Assembly: GCA_002770955.1 (NCBI GenBank)
Contig: PCUH01000194.1
Location: 28,917 to 34,250, forward strand
Length of the DNA: 5,334 bases
DNA from: Flavobacteriales bacterium CG18_big_fil_WC_8_21_14_2_50_32_9
GTDB lineage: Bacteria > Bacteroidota > Bacteroidia > Flavobacteriales_E > Vicingaceae
Direction: 5' to 3'
Part shown: positions 1 to 5,334 of the stretch, one piece after another
Layout: the number at the start of each line of letters is the position of its first letter
Numbering within the stretch: the first letter of the stretch is position 1
The notes under the pieces: model-generated
Database searches by the model: none
Told to the model about the DNA's origin: nothing
Seen by the model: only the letters and a program-made list of their open reading frames with translations
Made by a program: the position numbers and the translations under genes

Positions 1-2549
1 TTAGCTTTAATATCTACTTTTCCTCTCGGGCTTTCTATGCAAACCATATCACCATCTTCAATAAAGTTAGTTCTAGCATCTTCGGGGTGAATTAATAAAA
101 CATCTTCTGTAAGAATTTCTACATTTCCAGTTCTTCTGGTCATAGCTCCACAGTTGTAATGTTCTAATTCTCGGTTGGTAGTAATAATGTAAGGATAATC
201 TTTCCCATGAGTTTGCACCTCATTGCTTTCTTCATAAGCAAAAAATTCAAATTTACCTTTACCTCTTTTAAAACCTTCAACATGCATCATTTTAGTGTCA
301 GAACCATCAGCAAGCACGGGCCATTGTTTACCATTATTGCCTAATTCATCCCATTTAACACCAGCAAAAAATGGAACAATTTGCGAAATTTCTTTTAATA
401 TGTTATCAGCTGTATAATCACATTGTTCATATCCCATTTTACGCATCATTTCCACAATAATTTGTCCGTCAGACTTAGTACCTTCTATGGGTTCAACTAC
501 TTTTTGTACACGTTGTATTCTTCGTTCACCATTAGTAAAAGTTCCTTCTTTTTCAAGAAATGATGAGGCTGGAAGAAGGACTGTTGCCATTTTAGCTGTT
601 TCTGTCATAAATAGTTCTGAAACTATCAACATATCTAAGCTTGCCATAGCTTTCATTACTTTTTGTGTATTCGGGTCTGTTTGAACCACGTCTTCACCAA
701 TAATCCATAATGCTTTTAAATCTCCATTGATGGCAGCATCAAACATTTCTGGAATTTTGTATCCAATAGGACTAGGAACATCAACCCCATAAAACTGGCT
801 GTATCGTTGATTAACTTCAGGATTGGTAACATCTAAATATCCTGCTCCTTGATGAGGTTGAGCTCCCATATCTGCTGCTCCTTGCACATTGTTTTGCCCT
901 CTTAATGGATTTACTCCTGCACCTTTTTTTCCTACATTTCCTGTTATCATTGCCAAATCGGCAATTAATTGAACCGTAAAAGTTCCTTGCGTATGTTCAG
1001 TTACTCCTAATCCATGAAACTCCATAGCTGCATTGGCGTTAGCATAAGACATTGCGGCTTCTCTCACTAAGTTTTTATCAACTCCAGTAATTTTTTCTAA
1101 TTCGTTGATGTCTAACTTTAGGATTTCTGCTTTCATTTCCTCATAACCCTCACACCTGCTTTCGATAAATTCTTTATCTTCTAACCCTTCAAGGATAATG
1201 AAATATAACATCATATTCAACAATGCTACATTGGTTCCTGGACGCAATTGTAAATGATAGGTAGCATATTTGGCTAATTCTATTTTTCTTGGATCAACAA
1301 CAATACTTTTAGTTCCTTTCAAAAGCTTTTGTTTTATTTTGGCTCCTGTTACAGGATGTGCGTCTGTTGGATTTGCTCCTACAACAAAAATAAAATCGGT
1401 ATGTTTTAAATCTTCAATTGAATTTGTGGCTGCACCTGTACCAAATGCTCGCTGCATGCCCAACGCTGTAGGAGAATGACATACCCTTGCACAACAATCA
1501 ATATTATTAGTTCCTACTACAGCGCGAATAAACTTTTGCATTAAATAGTTTTCCTCATTAGGTGTTCTTGCCGAAGATATTCCTGCAATAGCATCGGGAC
1601 CATTTTCTGTTTTAATTTTGGTTAGATTAGTTGCAATATATTCATACGCTTCATCCCAAGTTACTTTTTCAAAAACACCTTTTCGTTTAATCATAGGTGA
1701 TTTTAGTCTATCTGGATGGTTATAGAATTTAAAGGCATACCTTCCTTTTAAACAAGTATGCCCCAAATTTACTTCACCATCATAAGGTGCTTGAATGGAT
1801 TTAATTTCCCCTCCAACAGTTGCTACTTCTAGGTTACAACCTACTCCACAGTAGGTGCAAATGGTTCTTGTTTTTTTAGTTGATTGTACTGACTTGGATT
1901 GAAAAACATCAGAAATAGCATTGGTAGGACAAGCCTGAGCACAAGCACCACAGCTCACACAATCAGATTCCATAAACGATTGGTTAAGTCCCTTTACAAT
2001 GTGAGCATCAAAACCCCTTCCAGACATGGTTAGCACCATTTCTCCCTGAACTTCATCACAAGCCCTTACACAACGATAGCAATTAATACATTTTGACAAT
2101 TCCGAACGCATGTATGGATGAGAAATGTCTTTAATTCTGTTTAAATGGTTTTCTCCTTCAGGATATCTAACCTCAGTAATACCAACCTTTGCAGCAACAT
2201 CTTGCAACTCGCAATTGCCATTTACTTCACAAGTTAAGCAGGTTAACGGATGGTCGGTTAATACCAATTCAATAATATTTTTTCTTAATGCTAAAATTTG
2301 TTCAGTATCGTGGTAAATATAAATTCCATTGGTTACAGGAGTGTGACAAGAAGCAACAGTTTTTGTTTTTCCATCTTTTTCTAACGCTACCTCAACACTA
2401 CAAACTCTACACGAACCAAAAGATTCAAGATTTGGAGCATCACACAGGGTTGGAATTATTTTTTCACCTTCTATTCTTTTTACAAAGTTTAAAATAGTTT
2501 CTCCATTTTTAAATTCGTGAAGTTGGTTGTTTATATGTGCAGTATTCAT
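1..2549 (-). CDS. fdhF: NAD-dependent formate dehydrogenase, molybdopterin catalytic (alpha) subunit, C-terminus cut by window edge
   Basis: This is the catalytic subunit of a cytosolic formate dehydrogenase, which oxidises formate to CO2 at a bis-pterin Mo or W centre. The frame is open from the ATG at 2549 to the left edge, giving 849 residues; family members usually run to about 900-980, so the end of the C-terminal pterin-binding domain is missing. Domains in order are as follows. A [2Fe-2S] ferredoxin domain has C36, C47, C50 and C68. A His-Cys cluster has H100, C104, C107 and C113. Two [4Fe-4S] motifs lie at C154-C164 and C197-C207. The molybdopterin domain has cluster ligands C231, C234, C238 and C266. 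C357 followed by H358 in DCCARVCH is the metal ligand, in the position that is selenocysteine in E. coli FdhF, so this is a Cys enzyme. R550 in NPLRGQNNVQG matches the family's active-site arginine. The start lies 14 bp after the preceding gene's stop, implying co-transcription. No strong ribosome binding site is visible. A NuoG-like complex I subunit is less likely because of the C-H pair and R550. Confidence 0.95.
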   Translation of the reverse strand, partial: MNTAHINNQLHEFKNGETILNFVKRIEGEKIIPTLCDAPNLESFGSCRVCSVEVALEKDGKTKTVASCHTPVTNGIYIYHDTEQILALRKNIIELVLTDHPLTCLTCEVNGNCELQDVAAKVGITEVRYPEGENHLNRIKDISHPYMRSELSKCINCYRCVRACDEVQGEMVLTMSGRGFDAHIVKGLNQSFMESDCVSCGACAQACPTNAISDVFQSKSVQSTKKTRTICTYCGVGCNLEVATVGGEIKSIQAPYDGEVNLGHTCLKGRYAFKFYNHPDRLKSPMIKRKGVFEKVTWDEAYEYIATNLTKIKTENGPDAIAGISSARTPNEENYLMQKFIRAVVGTNNIDCCARVCHSPTALGMQRAFGTGAATNSIEDLKHTDFIFVVGANPTDAHPVTGAKIKQKLLKGTKSIVVDPRKIELAKYATYHLQLRPGTNVALLNMMLYFIILEGLEDKEFIESRCEGYEEMKAEILKLDINELEKITGVDKNLVREAAMSYANANAAMEFHGLGVTEHTQGTFTVQLIADLAMITGNVGKKGAGVNPLRGQNNVQGAADMGAQPHQGAGYLDVTNPEVNQRYSQFYGVDVPSPIGYKIPEMFDAAINGDLKALWIIGEDVVQTDPNTQKVMKAMASLDMLIVSELFMTETAKMATVLLPASSFLEKEGTFTNGERRIQRVQKVVEPIEGTKSDGQIIVEMMRKMGYEQCDYTADNILKEISQIVPFFAGVKWDELGNNGKQWPVLADGSDTKMMHVEGFKRGKGKFEFFAYEESNEVQTHGKDYPYIITTNRELEHYNCGAMTRRTGNVEILTEDVLLIHPEDARTNFIEDGDMVCIESPRGKVDIKA

Positions 2550-2563
2550 AATGAATTCGTTTT

Positions 2564-4231
2564 TTAGTTGAAATATTGTTTTAACTCATCATCAAAATAA
2601 GTGAGTGCGTTTTTTATTGGCAAAGGAATTCCTCCACCGTGAGCACAAAGTGAACCTTGCTGTAAGGTATTTAATAAATCAGTAAATAATTTTCTATCTA
2701 TTTTGTATTCGGTATTTAATGCTTTATGAGTCATTTCGTGCCCTCTTTTTGTTCCTAAACGGCATGGGAAACATTTTCCACAACTTTCATAGGATGCAAA
2801 TTCAAACAAATGTTCTAAATAATTCATCATAGGAAGTTTTTCAGGAATACAAACTATTGAGGCATGTCCTAATAAAAATCCTTGTTGAGCAAATGATTCA
2901 AAATCTAAGCTTAAGTCATTAATTTTTGAAATGGGTACAATTCCTCCCAAAGGACCTCCAATCTGCATTGCTTTTACTGGTTCTTTAAATCCTCCGCCCA
3001 ACTCATGAATTATTTTCTTTAGCGGAGTTCCCATTTCAACTTCATAAATTCCAGGATTTTTAAAAAAACTGTCTAAACAAACCAATTTGGTTCCTTTCGA
3101 CTTTTCTGTACCTAATTTAGCGTAAGCTTTTCCACTATTTTTAATGATTCCATAAACAGCAGCTAATGTTTCTACATTGTTAACTATGGTTGGCTTGTTA
3201 AACAAACCTTGTTGGGTAGGAAATGGTGGGCGAGTTCTTACTTCGGGGCGTTGTCCTTCAATGGAATTGATTAGTGCTGTTTCTTCTCCGCAAATATAGG
3301 CTCCTTGTGCTTTTATGATTTTAAAATCGAAATTAAACCCTGAATTATCAATGTTTTTACCCAATAAATTGTTTTGTCGTAATTCATCAATGGCTTTTTG
3401 AATAATTTCAACAGCCTCTGGATATTCGGCTCTAATGTATAATACGCCCCATTCTGCACCCGTAATATATCCAGCTATCATCATTCCAAAAAGCACGGAA
3501 TGAGGTCTTTCTTCTAATAAATACCTGTCGGAATAAGCTCCTGGGTCACCTTCATCGGCATTACATATAATAAATTTAGTATCGTTTTTTTCATTCTTGC
3601 ATGCTTCCCACTTAAAACCCATTGGAAAACCTGCACCACCACGTCCTCTTATTTCCGAATTTTTTATTTCATTTAGTAATTCATCAGTCGATTTTTTTAA
3701 GGCAGTTTTTAAAAGAACATAATGTTTTTCAAAACCATCGAAAGAAGCCGTGAGTATTTCAGCAGTTGCTTTTACATTGTATTTTGAGATATGTGATTTG
3801 TCCCGATTCCGATAACTTTCGGAACTATCGGGAGAAATTTGAAATCGATGAATATCGTCTCCTGAGTAATTTTTACCATTATAATGAAAAGCACTGTTTT
3901 CGTAACATCTACCCAAACAAGTCATGTGTCCTATTTCATCAGCAGCAAAATGGTTTTCTAACGATTGAGCAACTTTTTCTTGCGTTCCAGCACAAAGGCA
4001 TGCACTTCCATTGCACACATACACTTTTTTATTTTGGTTTTCTGGTTTGGTAAAATCATAAAAGCTAGCTGTTCCATAAGTAATAGCATTGCCTACCAAA
4101 AACTCTTTAGCTAATTGTTCTAATTTTTTTCCTGATGGAGTTCCAGTTGTTTTAGCTGCATTTCCAATTTCTTCGAAAAGGTTGTATTTTAATCCTTTTC
4201 TACTTGATAATTCACTGATATTTTTTGACAT
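2564..4231 (-). CDS. nuoF: Fused NuoE-NuoF-like diaphorase subunit of NAD-dependent formate dehydrogenase
   Basis: This 555-residue soluble protein is the NAD+-reducing partner of the formate dehydrogenase encoded 14 bp downstream. It takes electrons from the FdhF iron-sulfur chain and reduces NAD+ at FMN. Residues 1-130 form a NuoE-like thioredoxin-fold domain with all four [2Fe-2S] cysteines: C73, C78, C105 and C109. Residues about 160-555 are NuoF-like: the GRGGAGFP.G.KW flavin/NADH motif (196-208), NADEGDPGAYSDR (224-236), ICGEETAL (313-320), and a [4Fe-4S] site at C484, C487, C490 and C529. The ATG at 4231 is the only reasonable start, since an in-frame TAG lies at 4256-4258 with no other ATG between. 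The same subunit type also serves NAD-linked hydrogenases and complex I; the FdhF neighbour decides the assignment here. A palindrome at 3801-3833 is read in frame as residues 133-144 of the interdomain linker. Symbols used for relatives include fdsB, fdhB and hoxF. Confidence 0.93.
   Translation of the reverse strand: MSKNISELSSRKGLKYNLFEEIGNAAKTTGTPSGKKLEQLAKEFLVGNAITYGTASFYDFTKPENQNKKVYVCNGSACLCAGTQEKVAQSLENHFAADEIGHMTCLGRCYENSAFHYNGKNYSGDDIHRFQISPDSSESYRNRDKSHISKYNVKATAEILTASFDGFEKHYVLLKTALKKSTDELLNEIKNSEIRGRGGAGFPMGFKWEACKNEKNDTKFIICNADEGDPGAYSDRYLLEERPHSVLFGMMIAGYITGAEWGVLYIRAEYPEAVEIIQKAIDELRQNNLLGKNIDNSGFNFDFKIIKAQGAYICGEETALINSIEGQRPEVRTRPPFPTQQGLFNKPTIVNNVETLAAVYGIIKNSGKAYAKLGTEKSKGTKLVCLDSFFKNPGIYEVEMGTPLKKIIHELGGGFKEPVKAMQIGGPLGGIVPISKINDLSLDFESFAQQGFLLGHASIVCIPEKLPMMNYLEHLFEFASYESCGKCFPCRLGTKRGHEMTHKALNTEYKIDRKLFTDLLNTLQQGSLCAHGGGIPLPIKNALTYFDDELKQYFN
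3801..3833. repeat. 33-bp palindromic element inside the coding sequence
   Basis: The outer arms TCCCGAT and ATCGGGA (7 bp) enclose a second stem, TCCGA/TCGGA, around a 6-nt loop, with three unpaired bases (ACT) on the right side. The element is exactly 33 bp, so it keeps the reading frame of the fused NuoE-NuoF gene. It encodes polar residues about 133-144 (SPDSSESYRNRD) between the NuoE-like and NuoF-like domains, where extra residues should be tolerated. One of the other two frames on this strand would introduce a stop. It resembles small dispersed palindromes that insert in genes, but whether it is repeated in this genome cannot be seen here. Confidence 0.7.
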
Positions 4232-4265
4232 ATTCTTATCATTATTTAAGGTCAGCTAAGGTAAG

Positions 4266-4273
4266 CAAAAATA
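4266..4273 (-). promoter_or_regulatory. Possible Bacteroidota-type -7 box for the formate dehydrogenase operon
   Basis: On the minus strand the sequence reads TATTTTTG, which fits the TAnnTTTG -7 consensus of Bacteroidota primary sigma factors. It lies 34 bp before the ATG at 4231, giving a short leader. No good TTG -33 element sits at the usual 19-21 bp spacing, and AT-rich DNA produces such boxes by chance, so this is only a candidate. Confidence 0.3.
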
Positions 4274-4284
4274 TAAACAATTCA

Positions 4285-4320
4285 TCATATTCTAATGCCA
4301 ATCACGCAGACATCGTCTAC
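4285..4320 (-). pseudogene. Displaced phosphatase 3' end, copy 3 (VDDVCVIGIRI-stop)
   Basis: These 36 bp read VDDVCVIGIRI followed by TGA on the minus strand. They match the last 11 codons and stop of the SpoIIE-type gene at 28 of 36 bases and 10 of 11 residues. The changes in Arg (CGT to AGA), Ile (ATT to ATA) and the stop (TAA to TGA) are synonymous, which points to descent from a real gene end. Similarity stops just before the first Val; in this frame a stop occurs six codons upstream, so no gene body remains. The equivalent of the central hairpin is decayed to three pairs (ATT/AAT at 4280-4296). This copy is the one nearest the formate dehydrogenase operon. Confidence 0.75.
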
Positions 4321-4373
4321 CCCGAAATCCAATTTCTATGCTCACCTTGTTCGCTGCGAAATTTTGGATCGGG
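4321..4373. repeat. Imperfect hairpin in the intergenic region
   Basis: The left arm CCCGA-AA-TCCAA-TTTC (4321-4336) pairs with the right arm GAAA-TT-TTGGA-TCGGG (4358-4373): 14 base pairs, with a two-base bulge on each side, closing a 21-nt loop. The final CGGG (4370-4373) is shared with the next palindrome, so the two structures compete for it. There is no T-run beside it on either strand, so it is not a standard intrinsic terminator. Confidence 0.65.
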
Positions 4374-4444
4374 ATGAATTCCGTCATACATTCCAGTTCG
4401 TTCGCTATATGCGAACTCCTATAATGCAGACGTCATCCATCCCG
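4370..4444. repeat. 75-bp imperfect palindrome enclosing tail copy 2
   Basis: The outer arms CGGGATG (4370-4376) and CATCCCG (4438-4444) pair perfectly, followed inward by AT/AT, CGTC/GACG, an internal loop of 14 and 12 nt, and a central hairpin GTTCGC-TATAT-GCGAAC (4400-4416). The stop codon of tail copy 2 overlaps the central stem-loop. The design parallels the palindrome at 4471-4524 but most bases differ. Confidence 0.75.
4405..4440 (-). pseudogene. Displaced phosphatase 3' end, copy 2 (MDDVCIIGVRI-stop)
   Basis: These 36 bp read MDDVCIIGVRI then TAG on the minus strand, matching the intact gene's end at 25 of 36 bases but 9 of 11 residues. Seven of the eleven differences are silent, including TAA to TAG. 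The first codon happens to be ATG, but an 11-residue product is unlikely to be a gene in its own right; the sequence is best read as a relic of a homologous gene end. No related coding sequence precedes it in the 55 bp between it and the stop of the intact gene. Confidence 0.75.
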
Positions 4445-4470
4445 TTTCGTTTCGCTTCACGAGGATTGCT

Positions 4471-4524
4471 ATGTCTAAGCGTTCTTATTCGTCCGTTAAA
4501 TACGGACTCCAATCACGCAGACAT
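4471..4524. repeat. 54-bp imperfect palindrome across the phosphatase stop codon
   Basis: Arms ATGTCT/AGACAT, a two-base bulge (AA at 4477-4478), GCG/CGC, an internal loop of 9 and 8 nt, then the central hairpin GTCCGT-TAAAT-ACGGAC (4491-4507). Its right half is coding sequence for the phosphatase C-terminus, and the TAA stop (4496-4498) sits at the edge of the loop, exactly as the stop does in the 4370-4444 palindrome. No poly-T follows on the minus strand, so it is not a canonical terminator, although the hairpin may protect the 3' end of the transcript. Confidence 0.75.
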
Positions 4525-5334
4525 CGTCAACTTGTTCTAAATTTCCTTTCCAATTCTCAAAATGTTCCTCTAATAATTCCTTTTGTTCATCCATCGTTTT
4601 ATCCTGTATGGAAAGCAATAGTTCTTTAAAAGGTTTGTACATCAATTTTTTACCTTTTTCTCCTCCAAATTGATCTGCAAAACCATCTGTGAATATGTAT
4701 ATAGTATCTCCTTTTTGCAAATCTATAGTGTGTGTGGTGAAAGGCTTTGGATTATCAACCTTGCCTATGGGTTGCTTGTTGGCCTTGTATTCAATAAGTT
4801 CATTGTTTCTAATTATCCAAAGCGGATTATTTGCTCCTGCCCATTGAAGTGTGGCAAAACTTTTCGAAAGTTCAGATTTTTTGGAAAAATTGAGACTACA
4901 AAGCGAAATATCCATTCCGTCTTTTACATCTTCTCCGCTTTTTTCAAATCGTTGCACTACTAATTCTCTTGTTCTATCTAGTAGTTTACCTGGGGTAGTA
5001 AGATTTTCTTCTAACAATGCTTTAGAAAGTGAATTAGCACAAACCACACTCACCATTGCTCCAGGAACTCCATGTCCCGTGCAATCTGCTGCTGCAAAAA
5101 ACAACTGTTCTTGCTGTTTTTCCAACCAATAAAAATCGCCACTTACTATATCTTTTGGTTTAAACAATATGAAACCATTTTGTAGGTTTTCGGATAGTGA
5201 ATATCGTGATGGCAAAATGGCTTCCTGTATGCGTTTAGCATAAGTAATAGAATCTGTAATTTCTTTGTTTTTTTCATCTACCAAATGTTTCTGACGTTCT
5301 ACTTCTTTTTTTTCTTGAACAACTTCAAATGTGC
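4496..5334 (-). CDS. SpoIIE/PP2C-type serine phosphatase, 5' end cut by window edge
   Basis: This is the C-terminal part of a metal-dependent Ser/Thr protein phosphatase of the SpoIIE/RsbU class, which usually works in regulatory partner-switching or two-component-like signalling. The frame stays open to the right edge, giving 278 visible residues. An apparent TTG start at 5284 is internal, because the upstream residues (FEVVQEKKEVERQKH) continue a charged coiled coil. Seen in order are the coiled coil (1-25), the linker YAKRIQEAILPS (31-42), then the phosphatase domain with KDIVSGDFYW (60-69), ADCTGHGVPGAM (82-93), DGMDISLC (138-145), FTDGFADQFGG (214-224) and the terminal QVDDVCVIGVRI. D66, D83, D216 and D270 are the expected metal-binding acids. 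Relatives in Bacteroidota often carry N-terminal TPR, GAF or transmembrane sensor regions; what this one has lies outside the window. Its last codons form part of a palindrome and are repeated twice downstream. Confidence 0.93.
   Translation of the reverse strand, partial: TFEVVQEKKEVERQKHLVDEKNKEITDSITYAKRIQEAILPSRYSLSENLQNGFILFKPKDIVSGDFYWLEKQQEQLFFAAADCTGHGVPGAMVSVVCANSLSKALLEENLTTPGKLLDRTRELVVQRFEKSGEDVKDGMDISLCSLNFSKKSELSKSFATLQWAGANNPLWIIRNNELIEYKANKQPIGKVDNPKPFTTHTIDLQKGDTIYIFTDGFADQFGGEKGKKLMYKPFKELLLSIQDKTMDEQKELLEEHFENWKGNLEQVDDVCVIGVRI

Larger units (their letters stand above)
4298..4528. repeat. 20-bp perfect direct repeats at 4298-4317 and 4509-4528
   Basis: The sequence CCAATCACGCAGACATCGTC occurs identically at both positions, 211 bp apart start to start. 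The right copy lies inside the phosphatase gene and encodes DDVCVIG on the minus strand; the left copy lies in displaced tail copy 3. The middle tail copy has a diverged version of the same stretch. Two identical 20-mers flanking a short segment at the 3' end of a gene is the arrangement left by site-specific integration or by recombination between homologous gene ends; neither is proved. Confidence 0.85.

Noticed and set aside
1477..1485. Selenocysteine at the formate dehydrogenase metal-ligand codon
   Set aside because: The codon for residue 357 reads TGT (cysteine), not TGA, and the frame needs no recoding.
487..2497. Several forward open frames of 60-70 codons
   Set aside because: They lie antisense within the continuous fdhF frame, whose cofactor motifs are intact, so they are shadows.
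3766..4053. Forward 95-codon frame opposite the NuoE-NuoF gene
   Set aside because: It is antisense to a well-supported conserved coding sequence and has a cysteine/phenylalanine-rich composition typical of shadow frames.
4232..4495. Molybdenum-cofactor riboswitch upstream of the Mo enzyme operon
   Set aside because: Position would suit one, but I recognise no conserved Moco-motif core, and the structure is better explained by gene-end repeats within palindromes.
4491..4507. Intrinsic terminator of the phosphatase gene
   Set aside because: The stem is only 6 bp and the minus-strand sequence after it (GAATAAGAACGC) has no T-run; it also includes the stop codon.
4370..4524. Integron attC sites
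   Set aside because: The palindromes have bulges and internal loops like attC, but I see no matching RYYYAAC/GTTRRRY box pairs at the ends, no integrase and no cassette genes between them.
4285..4531. CRISPR array or diversity-generating retroelement repeats
   Set aside because: There are only three diverged units with unequal spacing, no adenine-biased substitution pattern, and no Cas or reverse transcriptase gene in the window.
4295..4540. Forward-strand 81-codon open frame in the intergenic region, with repeated QTSS-like residues
   Set aside because: Its internal repetition simply reflects the minus-strand gene-end copies and palindromes read backwards; there is no ribosome binding site or family resemblance.
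5282..5284. TTG as the start of the phosphatase gene
   Set aside because: The frame remains open upstream to the window edge and encodes a coiled coil typical of the family just before the phosphatase domain, so the true start is outside.

Overview
The window looks like part of a Bacteroidota (probably Flavobacteriales-type) chromosome. The DNA is AT-rich, the genes have no clear Shine-Dalgarno sequences, and one promoter-like TAnnTTTG box is present. The phosphatase at the right edge has the coiled coil plus 'YAKRIQEAILPS' linker common in Bacteroidota SpoIIE-type proteins. This placement is inference; there is no rRNA or other marker gene.

All three real genes read on the minus strand. From right to left (the direction of transcription) they are: (1) the 3' part of a SpoIIE/PP2C-type serine phosphatase gene (4496-5334, 5' end outside the window); (2) a 264-bp intergenic stretch (4232-4495) full of palindromes and repeated sequence; (3) a fused NuoE-NuoF-like diaphorase subunit (2564-4231); and (4), 14 bp further on, the molybdenum/tungsten catalytic subunit of an NAD-dependent formate dehydrogenase (1-2549, C-terminus outside the window). 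Genes 3 and 4 form an operon for a soluble formate:NAD+ oxidoreductase. Formate is oxidised at the metal-pterin site of FdhF, electrons pass along its chain of iron-sulfur clusters, and NAD+ is reduced at the FMN site of the NuoF-like subunit. The phosphatase is a separate signalling gene with no visible functional link to the dehydrogenase.

The unusual part is the intergenic stretch. The last 11 codons and stop of the phosphatase (VDDVCVIGVRI-stop) recur twice more downstream on the same strand, as MDDVCIIGVRI-stop (4405-4440) and VDDVCVIGIRI-stop (4285-4320). The three copies differ mostly at synonymous positions and use three different stop codons, so each looks like the 3' end of a once-functional homologous gene rather than a recent stutter. 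The first two copies lie inside long imperfect palindromes whose central hairpin (6-bp stem, 5-nt loop) keeps its pairing through compensating changes. This could be a scar of repeated gene-end replacement or site-specific integration at the 3' end of the gene, or a structured repeat family that has captured the gene end. A second oddity is a 33-bp palindrome inserted in frame within the NuoE-NuoF coding sequence, where it encodes part of the interdomain linker.
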